Assembly (NCBI RefSeq): GCF_002885955.2
Contig: NZ_POQS01000006.1
Span: 62,001-126,000 of the forward strand
Direction: 5' to 3'
DNA from: Achromobacter pulmonis
GTDB lineage: Bacteria > Pseudomonadota > Gammaproteobacteria > Burkholderiales > Burkholderiaceae_B
Length of the DNA: 64,000 nucleotides
Shown here: positions 1 through 10,650 of the stretch, one piece after another
Layout of the letters: the number at the start of each line of letters is the position of its first letter
Numbering within the stretch: the stretch's first letter is position 1
The notes under the pieces: generated by a model
The model's database searches: none
The model's input: only the letters and a program-made list of their open reading frames with translations
What the model was told of the DNA's origin: nothing
Translations under genes and position numbers: made by a program

Positions 1-23
1 GAATTGCCGGCCGCCAAACAATG

Positions 24-47
24 CTATATCTTTGATTTCAGATATAG
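24..47. promoter_or_regulatory. Palindrome ahead of LysR regulator
   Basis: A perfect 8-bp inverted repeat (CTATATCT, 8-nt spacer, AGATATAG) ends 15 bp before the LysR start. LysR regulators often bind such a site and autoregulate, so this is a candidate operator. Binding is inferred. The divergent gene it might share is outside the window. Confidence 0.45.
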
Positions 48-62
48 ATTTTTGGCATATCC

Positions 63-986
63 ATGGATCTCAAGCAGATCGAGTACTTTCTGCGCGTGGC
101 CGAAAGGCGCAGCTTCTCGCGCGCGGCCGAAATGCTGGACGTGGCGCAGCCAACGCTCAGCCGCCAGGTCCGCCTGCTGGAACTGGAGCTGGGCCAGCAT
201 CTGCTGTATCGCAACGGCCGCGGCGCCGAGCCCACCGAGGCCGGGCTGCGCTTCCTGGAACACGCCCGCGCCCTGCTGACCCTGGCCGAACGCGCCAAGG
301 AAGACCTGCAAAGCCTGCGCGAAACGCCCACCGGCAAGGTGGTGGTGGGCCTGCCGCCGCGCATCGCGCGGGTGCTGACGCCGCCGCTGGTGCAGGCCTT
401 CCGCCGCGATTTTCCCGACGCCTCCATCGCCGTGGCCGAAGGCCTGAGCGCCCAGGTGCGCGAATGGCTGCTGGCCGGGCGGGTCGACCTGGCCCTGCTC
501 TACGATCCGGCCGCCTCGCCCCAGCTGGGCTACGAATCGCTGTTTCGCGAAGACCTGGTGCTGGTGGCCGCGGCCGGCCACCGCCCGCCCCTGCCGGCGC
601 GCGTGGCCGTGGCGCGGCTGGGCGACTATCCGCTGGTGGTGCCCAGCCTGCCCAACGCCATCCGCACGCTGGTCGAGAGCGTGTGCCGCGCCCAGGGCGT
701 GCGCCTGACGATCGCCGTCGAGGTCGACGCCGTGCAGACCATCGTCGAGCTGGCCGCTCAGGGCGACGCCTACGCCATCCTGCCGCGTTCGGCCGCAAGC
801 GGCCCGGCCGCCGAGCATGCGCTGTCGCTGTGCGACATCCACAGTCCCACGATCACCAACGACCTGGTGCTGGCCAGCGCCCGCCACCGGCCGGCCACGC
901 GCCTGGCCGCCGCCACCGCGCAGCTGATCCGCCAGCTCGGGGTGGCGGCGCTGTTCGCGCCGCGCGCGCCAGGCCAAAAGAGTTAA
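63..986 (+). CDS. LysR family transcriptional regulator
   Basis: 307-aa LysR-type regulator. The N-terminal winged helix-turn-helix (about residues 1-60) has the typical pattern 'FSRAAEMLDVAQPTLSRQV'. The rest is a periplasmic-binding-like effector domain (about 90-300). The sequence resembles the Nac/CbbR-like branch often linked to aromatic or nitrogen metabolism, but no target can be named from sequence alone. The ATG follows a short palindrome that may be its own operator. The gene is separated from argG by a hairpin, so they are probably independent units. Confidence 0.9.
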   Translation: MDLKQIEYFLRVAERRSFSRAAEMLDVAQPTLSRQVRLLELELGQHLLYRNGRGAEPTEAGLRFLEHARALLTLAERAKEDLQSLRETPTGKVVVGLPPRIARVLTPPLVQAFRRDFPDASIAVAEGLSAQVREWLLAGRVDLALLYDPAASPQLGYESLFREDLVLVAAAGHRPPLPARVAVARLGDYPLVVPSLPNAIRTLVESVCRAQGVRLTIAVEVDAVQTIVELAAQGDAYAILPRSAASGPAAEHALSLCDIHSPTITNDLVLASARHRPATRLAAATAQLIRQLGVAALFAPRAPGQKS

Positions 987-999
987 AAGAGTTAAACTA

Positions 1000-2413
<1,414 letters not shown>

Positions 2414-2439
2414 TCGGCGCCAGCCGGCAAAACAAAAAA

Positions 2440-2469
2440 CCCTCCGAACTTTTCGGAGGGTTTTTTTTT
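2440..2469 (+). terminator. Rho-independent terminator of argG
   Basis: Perfect 9-bp stem CCCTCCGAA / TTCGGAGGG with a 3-nt loop, followed by nine T residues. An A-run on the 5' side means it may also act for the converging kup operon. Confidence 0.93.
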
Positions 2470-2508
2470 GGTCCGGCGGCGGCGGGCGGGTTCCGCGCGC
2501 ATCCCGGC

Positions 2509-4437
2509 CTACAACTCCACCTGCATCCCCATCTCCACCACGCGGTTGGCGGGGATCTTGAAGAACTTGGTGCTGCGCGTGGAATTGCGCGCCATGAAGG
2601 AGAACACCGCACGGCGCCAGCGCCACAGGGCCGGCTTCTTGGCCGCCACCACGGTCTGGCGCGACAGGAAGAACGAGGTGCGCATCGGCTCCAGGTCGAT
2701 CTCCGGATAGGCCTCGGCCACCAGCCGCAGCCCTTCCGGCACGTCGGGATCTTCCTTGAAGCCGTAGGTGATGGTGGCCTGCCAGCTGGAGGCGCTGATC
2801 TTCTGCACGCTCAGGCGCTCTTCCTGCGACACGTAGGGCACGTCGGCCACCAGGATGGTCAGGAACAGCACGTGGTCGTGCAGCACCTTGTTGTGCTTGA
2901 GGTTGTGCAAGAGCGCCGGCGGCACGTTGCCGGAATTCATGGTCATGAAAATCGCGGTGCCGGGCACGCGCGACGGCGGGTATTCCTCGAGCTGGGCCAT
3001 GAACTCCTTGAGCGGCTGGCGGTCGCGCTGCTGCATGTCCGCCAGCAGCCGGCGGCCGCGGCGCCAGGTCATCATCAGCGTGAACACCACGATGGCCACC
3101 ACCAGCGGCAGCCAGCCGCCCTCGTGGATCTTGAACACGTTGGCCGAGAACAGCAGCACGTCGAACAGCAGCAGCAGGCCCAGCACCGTGAACCACAGCA
3201 TGCGCTTGAGCCCCGTGCTGCCGCGCGGCAGCACCGCGAAGGCCAGCACCGACGTGGTCAGCATGGTGCCGGTCACCGCAAAGCCGTAGGCCGCGGCCAG
3301 GTTGTCGGAGTTCTGGAACAGCAGCACCAGCACCAGCACCGCGCACAGCAGCAGCGCGTTGACCTGCGGCAGGTAGATCTGGCCTTTCTCGACCGCCGAG
3401 GTGTGCAGGATCTGCATGCGCGGCCAGAAGCCGAGCTGCACCGCCTGGCGGGTCACGGAATAGGCGCCGGAGATCACCGCCTGCGAGGCGACGATGGTGG
3501 CGACCGTCGCCAGCGCCACCAGCGGCGCCAGGCCCCAGTCCGGCGCCATCATGAAGAACGGATTGCGGATGGCGCTGGGATCGCGCAGCAGCAGCGCCCC
3601 CTGGCCGAAATAGCACAGCGTCAGCGCGGGCAGCACCATGCTGAACCAGGCGCGGCGAATCGCCGGGCGGCCGAAATGGCCCATGTCGGCGTACAGCGCC
3701 TCGGCGCCGGTCAGCGCCAGCACCACCGCGCCCAGCAGCACGAAGCTGATCCAGGGGAATTCGACGATGAAGCGCAGGCCCCACATGGGGTTGAGCGCGG
3801 CCAGCACCTCGGGCGTCTGCCACACCTGCCAGCCGCCCAGCGCGGCCAGCGTGCCGAACCACAGCAGCATCACCGGCCCGAACAGCTTGCCCATCGCGCC
3901 GGTGCCGTGCGACTGGATCACGAACAGCGCCACCAGCACCACCAGCGCCAGCGGCACGACCCAGTCGTCGAGCTGGTGCGACACGATGCCGATGCCCTCC
4001 AGCGCCGACAGCACCGAGATGGCGGGCGTGATCATGCTGTCGCCGTAGAACAGCGCGGCGCCGAAGATCCCCAGCACGATCAGCACCCAGCGCAGCTTGC
4101 CCTCGCGCGCCCGCACCGCCAGCTCCAGCAGCGCCAGCGTGCCGCCCTCGCCGCGGTTGTCGGCGCGCAGCACCAGCGTCACGTACTTGAACGACACCAC
4201 CACCATCAGCATCCAGAACAGGATGGACAGCACGCCCAGCAGGTGCGCCGGCTCCAGGTCGGTATGCACGCTCAGCCCCGTGAGACAGGCGCGCAGCGTG
4301 TACAGCGGGCTGGTGCCGATGTCGCCGTACACCACGCCCAGCGCCCCCAGGATCAGCGCGGCCCGCGACGATGGCGCATGCGCGCCGCCGGGATGTGCGC
4401 CATTGGGAGCGGTTGCGCCGACGGAATCCTGGCTCAT
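2509..4437 (-). CDS. kup: Potassium uptake protein, Kup/HAK family
   Basis: 642-aa inner-membrane K+/H+ symporter. The N-terminus carries the family signature 'GVVYGDIGTSPLYTL', followed by about 12 hydrophobic segments and a roughly 180-residue cytoplasmic tail. A longer in-frame start exists 34 codons upstream, but this ATG is preferred because it overlaps the stop of the upstream histidine kinase gene (ATGA), the usual sign of translational coupling. That places K+ uptake in one operon with a two-component system, suggesting the kinase helps set its expression. Confidence 0.93.
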   Translation of the reverse strand: MSQDSVGATAPNGAHPGGAHAPSSRAALILGALGVVYGDIGTSPLYTLRACLTGLSVHTDLEPAHLLGVLSILFWMLMVVVSFKYVTLVLRADNRGEGGTLALLELAVRAREGKLRWVLIVLGIFGAALFYGDSMITPAISVLSALEGIGIVSHQLDDWVVPLALVVLVALFVIQSHGTGAMGKLFGPVMLLWFGTLAALGGWQVWQTPEVLAALNPMWGLRFIVEFPWISFVLLGAVVLALTGAEALYADMGHFGRPAIRRAWFSMVLPALTLCYFGQGALLLRDPSAIRNPFFMMAPDWGLAPLVALATVATIVASQAVISGAYSVTRQAVQLGFWPRMQILHTSAVEKGQIYLPQVNALLLCAVLVLVLLFQNSDNLAAAYGFAVTGTMLTTSVLAFAVLPRGSTGLKRMLWFTVLGLLLLFDVLLFSANVFKIHEGGWLPLVVAIVVFTLMMTWRRGRRLLADMQQRDRQPLKEFMAQLEEYPPSRVPGTAIFMTMNSGNVPPALLHNLKHNKVLHDHVLFLTILVADVPYVSQEERLSVQKISASSWQATITYGFKEDPDVPEGLRLVAEAYPEIDLEPMRTSFFLSRQTVVAAKKPALWRWRRAVFSFMARNSTRSTKFFKIPANRVVEMGMQVEL

Positions 4438-5549
4438 GATGTAGGTTCTTGACGAGTGAGTTGGGCCCCTTTGCGGGGGCCGGGAAACACGACGGACAGC
4501 CGCGTGCCGGAAAAATCGGGGCGGCTGGTGAGCTTCCACCAGGCGCCGTGCGCGTGCGCGATCTCGCGCACGATGGCCAGACCCAGGCCGGAGCCGCCGG
4601 CCGTGGCGGTCGGCGAGCGGTAGAAGGCCTCGAACACGCGGTCGCGCTCCTCAGGCGGTATGCCCGGGCCGTCGTCCTCGACGGTCAGCGACGGCGGGTT
4701 GGCGCCGACGATCAGCGTGATGCGGCCGGAGGCGTTGCCGTAGCGCAGGGCGTTGTCGATCAGGTTGCCCAGCAGTTCGGCCAGCAGCAAGGGATCGGCG
4801 TCGATCCAGATGGGCGCGTCGGGCGCCACCAGGTCCAGCTCATAGTGCGCCTCGCGCACCCGCGGAAACCATTCGGCGCCGTGCGCCCGCACCCATTCGC
4901 ACAGGTCGATGCGCACGAAGCTGTCCTGCGGGCGGGCATTGGGGTCGGCGCGGGCCAGCACCAGCAACTGCTGGCCCAGCCGGATCATGCGGTCGCTGAC
5001 GGCCTTGATGCGCTCGGCGCGGGCGCGCACGTCGTCGGGCAGCGGCCGCGCCAGCATCAGTTCGGATTCCAGCCGCAGGCCGGACAAGGGGGTGCGCAGC
5101 TGGTGCGCGGCATGGCCGATGAAGCGCCGCTGCGCCGCCAGCGAGGCGTCCAGGCGCAGCAGCAGGTCGTTGGTATGGGTGACCAGCGGTTCGATCTCCA
5201 CCGGCACGCCGCCCACTTCCAGCGGCTGCATATCGTCGATGGAGCGCTGCCGGATTTCTTCGGACAGGTGGTTCACCGAGCGCAGCCCCGACCGCACGCC
5301 CTGCACCACCACCCAGGTGAACAGGGCGATCAGCGCGATCTGCCCCACCACCATCAGCCAGAAGAAATCTTCCAGCATCCATAGCGACATGTCGATCTTG
5401 TGGGTGATGACCCAGGTCGCCGCCAGGTCCAGCAGCACCAGCAGCAGGATCGGCGGCATCAGCCGGATGACCAGATGCCGCGCCAGCGAACGCGAGGGAA
5501 GCAAGGGGCGTGGGGGCGGGGCGGCGTTGGGAGGACGTTCCTGCGTCAT
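4434..5549 (-). CDS. Sensor histidine kinase, TctE-like
   Basis: 371-aa inner-membrane kinase. Two membrane segments (about 26-48 and 62-86) enclose a periplasmic loop of only about 13 residues, so it probably senses something in or near the membrane rather than binding a large ligand. The DHp H-box is 'AAHQLRTPL' with the likely phospho-acceptor His149. The ATPase domain shows N ('NLIDNALRYG'), G1 ('DDGPGIP') and G2 ('GSGLGLAI') boxes. It is 61 bp downstream of its response regulator and overlaps kup by 4 bp. The signal is unknown; K+ or osmotic state is an inference from kup. Confidence 0.92.
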   Translation of the reverse strand: MTQERPPNAAPPPRPLLPSRSLARHLVIRLMPPILLLVLLDLAATWVITHKIDMSLWMLEDFFWLMVVGQIALIALFTWVVVQGVRSGLRSVNHLSEEIRQRSIDDMQPLEVGGVPVEIEPLVTHTNDLLLRLDASLAAQRRFIGHAAHQLRTPLSGLRLESELMLARPLPDDVRARAERIKAVSDRMIRLGQQLLVLARADPNARPQDSFVRIDLCEWVRAHGAEWFPRVREAHYELDLVAPDAPIWIDADPLLLAELLGNLIDNALRYGNASGRITLIVGANPPSLTVEDDGPGIPPEERDRVFEAFYRSPTATAGGSGLGLAIVREIAHAHGAWWKLTSRPDFSGTRLSVVFPGPRKGAQLTRQEPTS

Positions 5550-5610
5550 GCGCGGTGCCTTTGCTCAGGCGGCGGAATGCGCTCGGCCGGCATGCCGGGC
5601 CGCGGGGCCT

Positions 5611-6282
5611 TCAGACCGTTTCGACATCCAGCATGTAGCCAAAGCCGCGCACCGTCTGGATGCTGGCGCCGGTGCCTTCGAGGCGCTTGCGCAGGCGGTA
5701 CACATAGACTTCGACGGCGTTCTCGCTGAAATCGGCGTCCCAGGCGGAAAGCGAATTCACGATCTGGCGCTTGGTCACGACGCGGCCGACGCGGGCCATG
5801 AGCATTTCCAGCACCGAGAGTTCGCGCACCGACAGCGACAGGCGCTGGCCGTTGGCGCGGACTTCGCGCCCGACGGTGTCGAACACCAGCGGGCCGACCT
5901 CGATCAGCGGCTGCGCCTGCCCGGCGCGGCGCCGGCCGAAGGCGCGCACGCGCGCGGCCAGCTCGGGCAGTTCGAAAGGCTTGGTAACGTAATCGTCAGC
6001 GCCGGCGTCCAGGCCGGCGACGCGGTCGTCGAGGCCGTCGCGGGCGGTGAGGATCAGCACGGGAACCTGGTTGCCGTCCTGGCGCAGCTGGCGCAGCACG
6101 TCCAGCCCGCTCATGCCCGGGAGATTGAGGTCGAGCAGCAGGAGGTCATACGGCTGGCCCGCCAGGGCGCCCAGGACACGGTCGCCATCGGTCAGCCAGT
6201 CGACCGCATATCCCTGGTCGGCCAGAAATTCCTGGAGCGCGTGGCCCAGGGTGGTGTCGTCTTCGATTACCAGAACTCGCAT
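5611..6282 (-). CDS. OmpR/PhoB-family response regulator, TctD-like
   Basis: 223-aa DNA-binding response regulator. The receiver domain (1-115) has acidic pocket D8/D9, phospho-acceptor D51 ('LLLLDLNLPG') and the conserved Lys in 'YVTKPF'. A winged-helix effector domain occupies about 125-220. It is first in an operon with the kinase and kup. The best family guess is TctD/QseB, but tricarboxylate transport genes are not nearby, so the regulon is not implied by the name. Confidence 0.93.
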   Translation of the reverse strand: MRVLVIEDDTTLGHALQEFLADQGYAVDWLTDGDRVLGALAGQPYDLLLLDLNLPGMSGLDVLRQLRQDGNQVPVLILTARDGLDDRVAGLDAGADDYVTKPFELPELAARVRAFGRRRAGQAQPLIEVGPLVFDTVGREVRANGQRLSLSVRELSVLEMLMARVGRVVTKRQIVNSLSAWDADFSENAVEVYVYRLRKRLEGTGASIQTVRGFGYMLDVETV

Positions 6283-6347
6283 GCCGCGATTCTAGCGCGA
6301 TCCCGGCGCGAAGGGGGCGCCGGCTGCGCCCCCGGGCCGGAATGCGT

Positions 6348-6817
<470 letters not shown>

Positions 6818-6818
<1 letters not shown>

Positions 6819-7777
6819 TATTCGCTCCCGCGTTGGGCGCCGCCGCTCTGGCGGCGCAGGGCGCGCACCTTGCCGTCGGACAGCTCGACTTGCTGGCCGG
6901 TGGTGAGGAACGCGAACAGGTCATGCGCAAAGGCGTCCAGGCGCGACAGGAACACGCGGTTGTTGCGCACGAAGGTGTTGTACGCCAGCACCGCGGGAAT
7001 CGCAACGGCCAGGCCCAGGCCGGTCATGATGAGCGCCTCGCCCACCGGACCGGCGATGCGGTTGATGGTCACGCCGTCGGACAGGCCGATGCCGACCAGC
7101 GCGTGGTACACGCCCCAGACGGTGCCGAACAGGCCGACGAAAGGCGCCGTCGAGCCCACCGAGGCCAGCACGGTCAGGCCGTTTTCCAGCTTGGCGGTTT
7201 CCTCGTCGATCACCTTGCGCATGGTGCGGGTGACGAAGTCGGAGTTGCTGCCGGATTCTTCCAGCTTGGTCGCGCCGAACTTGTTGTGGTGCGCCTGCGC
7301 ATGCATGGCGTGGCTGGCCAGGTGCGAGAACGGATCGCGCGCGCCGTGCGTGACGATTTCGTTTTCGACCTGCTCCAGCGAGCTGGCGTTCCAGAACTTG
7401 TTCAGGAAGTCGGCCGCGCGCTTGCGCATGGCGACGTTGCTGGCCGCCTTGACCAGGATCAGGTACCAGGTCACCAGCGACATCAGGATCAGGATGATGA
7501 ACAGGCTCTTGCCGACGAAGTCGCTTTGCGCGACGAAGTGCAGAAAGCCCATGTCGGGCGTGGCGATCGGCGCCGGCGGGGTGGGCAGCGCGGCCGCGGC
7601 GCCGTGCAGCGCGTCGGCCGACTGCTGGAGCGCGCCGGCGGCCTGCTGGACCGCTTCGCCGACGGCCGGAGCGGCCTGGGGAGCCGCGGCGGCGGCGGGC
7701 GCGGCGGCAGCCGGCGCTGCAGCCGGGCTGGTGGTCGCCTGAGCCACCAGCGTGGCGCTATGCAGTGCGTTGGACAT
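6818..7777 (-). CDS. exbB: Biopolymer transport protein ExbB
   Basis: 319-aa MotA/TolQ/ExbB proton channel subunit. An Ala/Pro/Gln-rich N-terminal stretch (about 10-65) precedes the first membrane helix. The two-helix pore is near 195-270 ('GSTAPFVGLFGTVWGVYHAL', then 'IAGPVGEALIMTGLGLAVAI'). E. coli ExbB is 244 aa, so this is the longer form with an added periplasmic leader common in betaproteobacteria. It lies 1 bp from the tonB stop and runs directly into exbD. Confidence 0.95.
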
Positions 7778-7778
7778 C

Positions 7779-8606
7779 TCAGTTCCTCATGACGAAATCG
7801 TACGGAATCTTGGCTTTGGCGGGATAGGCCACGCCATTGCGGGTATAAGGCTTGAAACGCTCCTTGCGGGCGGCTGCCAGCGCCGACTCGTCCAGGCGCG
7901 GATGGCCCGAAGACTTGTCGAGGCTGACGCGCTCGACCAGGCCCTGGGTATTGATCTCCACCAGCACCACCGCCCGCCCCTCTTCGCGCATGCGGCGCGA
8001 CATCATGGGGTAGTTGGGGATCTGGCGCGAGCCCCGGAATTCGATGCTGGAAACCAGCACCGGCTGATCCGGCGGAGGCCCTTGCTGCGGCCCCTGCGGC
8101 GCCTGGGTGCCTTCCGGCAGGCCGCTGGGCGGCGTCTGCTGCGGCGGGGTTTCCGGCTTGGGCTGCTGCTTGACCTCGGGCTTGACCTCTTGCTTGGGCT
8201 TGGGCTTCGGTTTGGGTTTGGGCTTGGGTTTGGGCGCCGGGACGACCGGCTTTTCGACCACCGGCTCGGGCTCCGGTTCGGGCTCCGGTTCGGGTTCCGG
8301 CTCGGGCTTGAGCTCGGGTTCAGGCTCGGGCTCGGGTTCGACCTCGGGCTCCGGTTCGGGGGGCGTTTCGACCACCGGTTGCGGCACCTCGGGCACCGGC
8401 TCGGCCTTGGCCATCTGCGGAACGGGCGCTTCCACCACGCTCACCATGATCGCCTCAGACTCCTCCAGTTTGGGAGCGTCCTCGGGCATCAGGAAGATGG
8501 CGCCGACGACCGCTGCATGAAGCGCAAGAACGGCCAGGCCGGCGCCCGTGCGTATACCGTATGAAGGCCGGGAAGATGAATTCCAACCGCGTTGAAGACT
8601 AGGCAT
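7779..8606 (-). CDS. tonB: TonB energy-transducing protein
   Basis: 275-aa protein linking ExbBD to TonB-dependent receptors. One N-terminal membrane anchor (about 21-40) is followed by a rigid periplasmic spacer of Pro-Glu repeats (about 75-120) then Pro-Lys repeats (about 125-145). The TonB C-terminal domain (about 190-275) carries the typical 'YPMMSRRMREEGRAVVLVEI'. It is first gene of tonB-exbB-exbD. A Fur-like palindrome about 115 bp upstream fits iron repression. The start codon has no strong Shine-Dalgarno, so a nearby alternative is possible. Confidence 0.93.
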   Translation of the reverse strand: MPSLQRGWNSSSRPSYGIRTGAGLAVLALHAAVVGAIFLMPEDAPKLEESEAIMVSVVEAPVPQMAKAEPVPEVPQPVVETPPEPEPEVEPEPEPEPELKPEPEPEPEPEPEPEPVVEKPVVPAPKPKPKPKPKPKPKQEVKPEVKQQPKPETPPQQTPPSGLPEGTQAPQGPQQGPPPDQPVLVSSIEFRGSRQIPNYPMMSRRMREEGRAVVLVEINTQGLVERVSLDKSSGHPRLDESALAAARKERFKPYTRNGVAYPAKAKIPYDFVMRN

Positions 8607-8720
8607 GAATCAGCCGGGGTGCATGAGCCAGATGGCATTGACTTCTCCGGCCCGCCAGAAACGACACGCACACTTAAGCGGCGCCGGCAGGCCGGTACAA
8701 GCCCATAATAATATCTTAAA

Positions 8721-8735
8721 TGCGAATGATTCGCA
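8721..8735. promoter_or_regulatory. Fur-box-like palindrome upstream of tonB
   Basis: TGCGAATGATTCGCA is a 15-bp inverted repeat with the GAATGATTC centre typical of Fur sites, set in an AT-rich stretch (8705-8730) upstream of tonB. Iron-dependent repression of the tonB operon is the known pattern. Binding here is inferred. Confidence 0.6.
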
Positions 8736-9122
8736 CGTCCTATTTCGTCTGGACCTGCGCCGCGCAATGATTGCGCGCAAACAATCCGCACAAAACAACC
8801 ACCGCAAAAACGAACCACCGCAAAAACAAAAAAGTGCCGGTGTCAAGTCTTTCGTGTAAATCACGAAGGGCTTGAAACCGTATGTGGGGCAGTAGGTTAG
8901 CTCTTTTCGGGGCCGCTTTGCAGCACTGCGGCTTCGTGGGCTAGGAGCCACATAAGAGCGTCGGGAGGGGAAGCCGCATCGCACTGTGTCGTGCTTGATT
9001 GCCGAGGAACGGCGGGCCTGCCGCATCATCATAGCCCAAGAGGCTTGGCGGCATCCAGAACGAAGAACGCGCAGCCTTGGGGCTGCGCGTTCGATGGATG
9101 CGGCGGGCGATGTACGACACCA
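8736..9122. other. Intergenic region holding the left ICE boundary
   Basis: No gene is supported here. The first part (to about 8860) is low-complexity A/C-rich DNA that looks like the tonB upstream region. From about 8900 the composition matches the ICE. The chromosome/ICE junction should lie near 8840-9060. I did not find a convincing repeat of 8 bp or more shared with the right end near 51.42-51.59 kb, so the exact att site is left open. Confidence 0.4.
9065..9092 (-). terminator. Hairpin after the trb operon
   Basis: Perfect 12-bp stem GAACGCGCAGCC / GGCTGCGCGTTC with a 4-nt loop, 31 bp beyond the last gene of the trb operon. There is no U-tract, so it may be a 3'-end stabiliser or a weak terminator. 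Confidence 0.55.
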
Positions 9123-9368
9123 TCATGCCGGCTTCGATGGCGCGCTCCGCGTGGCCGTGCCCTTCCTGAATCCCCTGTCTCCCGCCATGAAGGCTTCCAG
9201 CATGTGCGGGATCAGCGTCATGGCATCTACCGCCTCGCCATACGCCTGCGCGTGCAGCGCGGCGTAGCGATCGAGGTCGGCTTTCAGGCTGGCCGGACAG
9301 GCGAAGGTCAGCTTGACGCTTTCGGTCTTGGGCAGCGGCCCGAGCCGCAGCTTCTTGGTCGTGCTCAT
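9123..9368 (-). CDS. DUF2274 domain protein at end of trb operon
   Basis: 81-aa soluble protein with a ribbon-helix-helix-like look ('SVKLTFACPASLKADLDRYA'). DUF2274 proteins regularly follow trbI in Tn4371-type ICEs; no function is established. The start overlaps the trbI stop by 4 bp, so the two are translationally coupled. It is the last gene before the left ICE end. Confidence 0.75.
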   Translation of the reverse strand: MSTTKKLRLGPLPKTESVKLTFACPASLKADLDRYAALHAQAYGEAVDAMTLIPHMLEAFMAGDRGFRKGTATRSAPSKPA

Positions 9369-10648
9369 TGCGAAGCCCCCCGGTTGAAGAACAGCGGCTG
9401 GTACGGCCGCAGCACAAGATCCCGGTTGACGATGATCCGCACCGGCAGGCCGGGCCGGCTGGTCAGCGTGGGTTGGATGTTCATGTTGCGCCGGGTCATC
9501 TCCTGGCCGACCTGATTGATGCTGTCCTGTGCGCTGTCGCGTCCGGCGATGACGATGCGGTTGCCGTCCTGGCGGTTCTCCGGCGCGGCCAGCTCGGCGC
9601 CAACGCCCAGCAGCGTCGTCAGCACAGCACCGGCGACGATGCGATCCCAATGCCAGTCCACGTCGTCTTCCAGGCCGGCGTAGCCGGCCGGGTCGGTGCC
9701 CACGAGGTTGTCGAGCGTCAGCGAGGACGTATCGGGCAGGATGATCCGGTTCCACACCACCTGCACGCGGCTCTGCCCGTAGCTGACCTGGCTGTTGTAG
9801 CGCCCGAGGATGCGCGATCCCTGCGGGATCAGCAGGAACTTGCCCGTGGCCGTGTCATAGACCGGCTCTGTCACCGTGGCGATCACGTCGCCCGGCAAGT
9901 CCGACTTGATACCTGTCACCAGCGCGCCGGCGATCACCGTGCTCGCCATCACCTGATAAGGCGATGCCGGCAGCGCCAGGTTGCCGGAATTGCGGGTTTC
10001 CGTAGAGCCGCCTTTCAGGAATGCCTCTTTCTGGTCTTGCCGGTTCTGCACGGCGGTCGGATCGGCTGGCTGTGCAGCCACAGAGGCCGGCCCGGCAGCG
10101 AGTGGGTCGAAGGCCGCGAGCGCGCTGGCAGCGCCAGGCACCCCCGGCGCCGCCTGCGCCACCGTGGCGGCGGCCTGGCCTTGGCCGCCCGAGCGGAAGA
10201 ACACCGACGAAGCCGCCGCCGCATCAGCTTCCTTGCGCAAGGCATCCTCGGGATCGTGACCCGGAGGCGTATAGGCCGGTGTCACCGGCTGCTGCGAGTT
10301 CACGATGGCCGGGCCAAGATCGCCCGGTAGTGGCGGCCCCAGTTCGGGTGCGGCGGGCGGCAAGGCCGGCAGCTTCGAGTAATCGGTTGGCAGCGCGTCC
10401 AGCCCTTCGGACTTCGACACGCGATCGACGTTGTAAAGCTCGGCCTGCTCGCTGGCTCCGCGCCGCTGCGGCTGCAATGACCAGATCGTGGCCCCGAACA
10501 CGGCGACCGACAGGCCGCCGGCAAGGATGGCCAGCGTGCGCCGATTCAGGCGCGTGACCGGGCGCGGCTGGGCGCGCAGCGCCACCGCCTCGGGCGCTAC
10601 CTTGCCCGCCTGCGGCGTGGCAAGGTCAGGGGCGTCGTCTTGGCTCAT
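9365..10648 (-). CDS. trbI: Conjugal transfer protein TrbI (VirB10-like)
   Basis: 427-aa type IV secretion scaffold spanning both membranes. A membrane helix sits near 38-60 ('TLAILAGGLSVAVFGATIW'), followed by a long Pro/Ala-rich periplasmic linker. The TrbI/VirB10 beta-barrel domain occupies about 215-405, including 'GDVIATVTEPVYDTATGKFL' and 'IPQGSRILGRYNS'. Length fits the family. It follows trbG by 2 bp. Confidence 0.95.
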   Translation of the reverse strand: MSQDDAPDLATPQAGKVAPEAVALRAQPRPVTRLNRRTLAILAGGLSVAVFGATIWSLQPQRRGASEQAELYNVDRVSKSEGLDALPTDYSKLPALPPAAPELGPPLPGDLGPAIVNSQQPVTPAYTPPGHDPEDALRKEADAAAASSVFFRSGGQGQAAATVAQAAPGVPGAASALAAFDPLAAGPASVAAQPADPTAVQNRQDQKEAFLKGGSTETRNSGNLALPASPYQVMASTVIAGALVTGIKSDLPGDVIATVTEPVYDTATGKFLLIPQGSRILGRYNSQVSYGQSRVQVVWNRIILPDTSSLTLDNLVGTDPAGYAGLEDDVDWHWDRIVAGAVLTTLLGVGAELAAPENRQDGNRIVIAGRDSAQDSINQVGQEMTRRNMNIQPTLTSRPGLPVRIIVNRDLVLRPYQPLFFNRGASQ

Positions 10649-10650
10649 GG

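Noticed and set aside
8107-8520. Long Gly/Ser and Gly/Leu-rich open frames opposite tonB
   Set aside because: They mirror the Pro-Glu/Pro-Lys repeats of TonB on the other strand and have no ribosome site; tonB is clearly the real gene.
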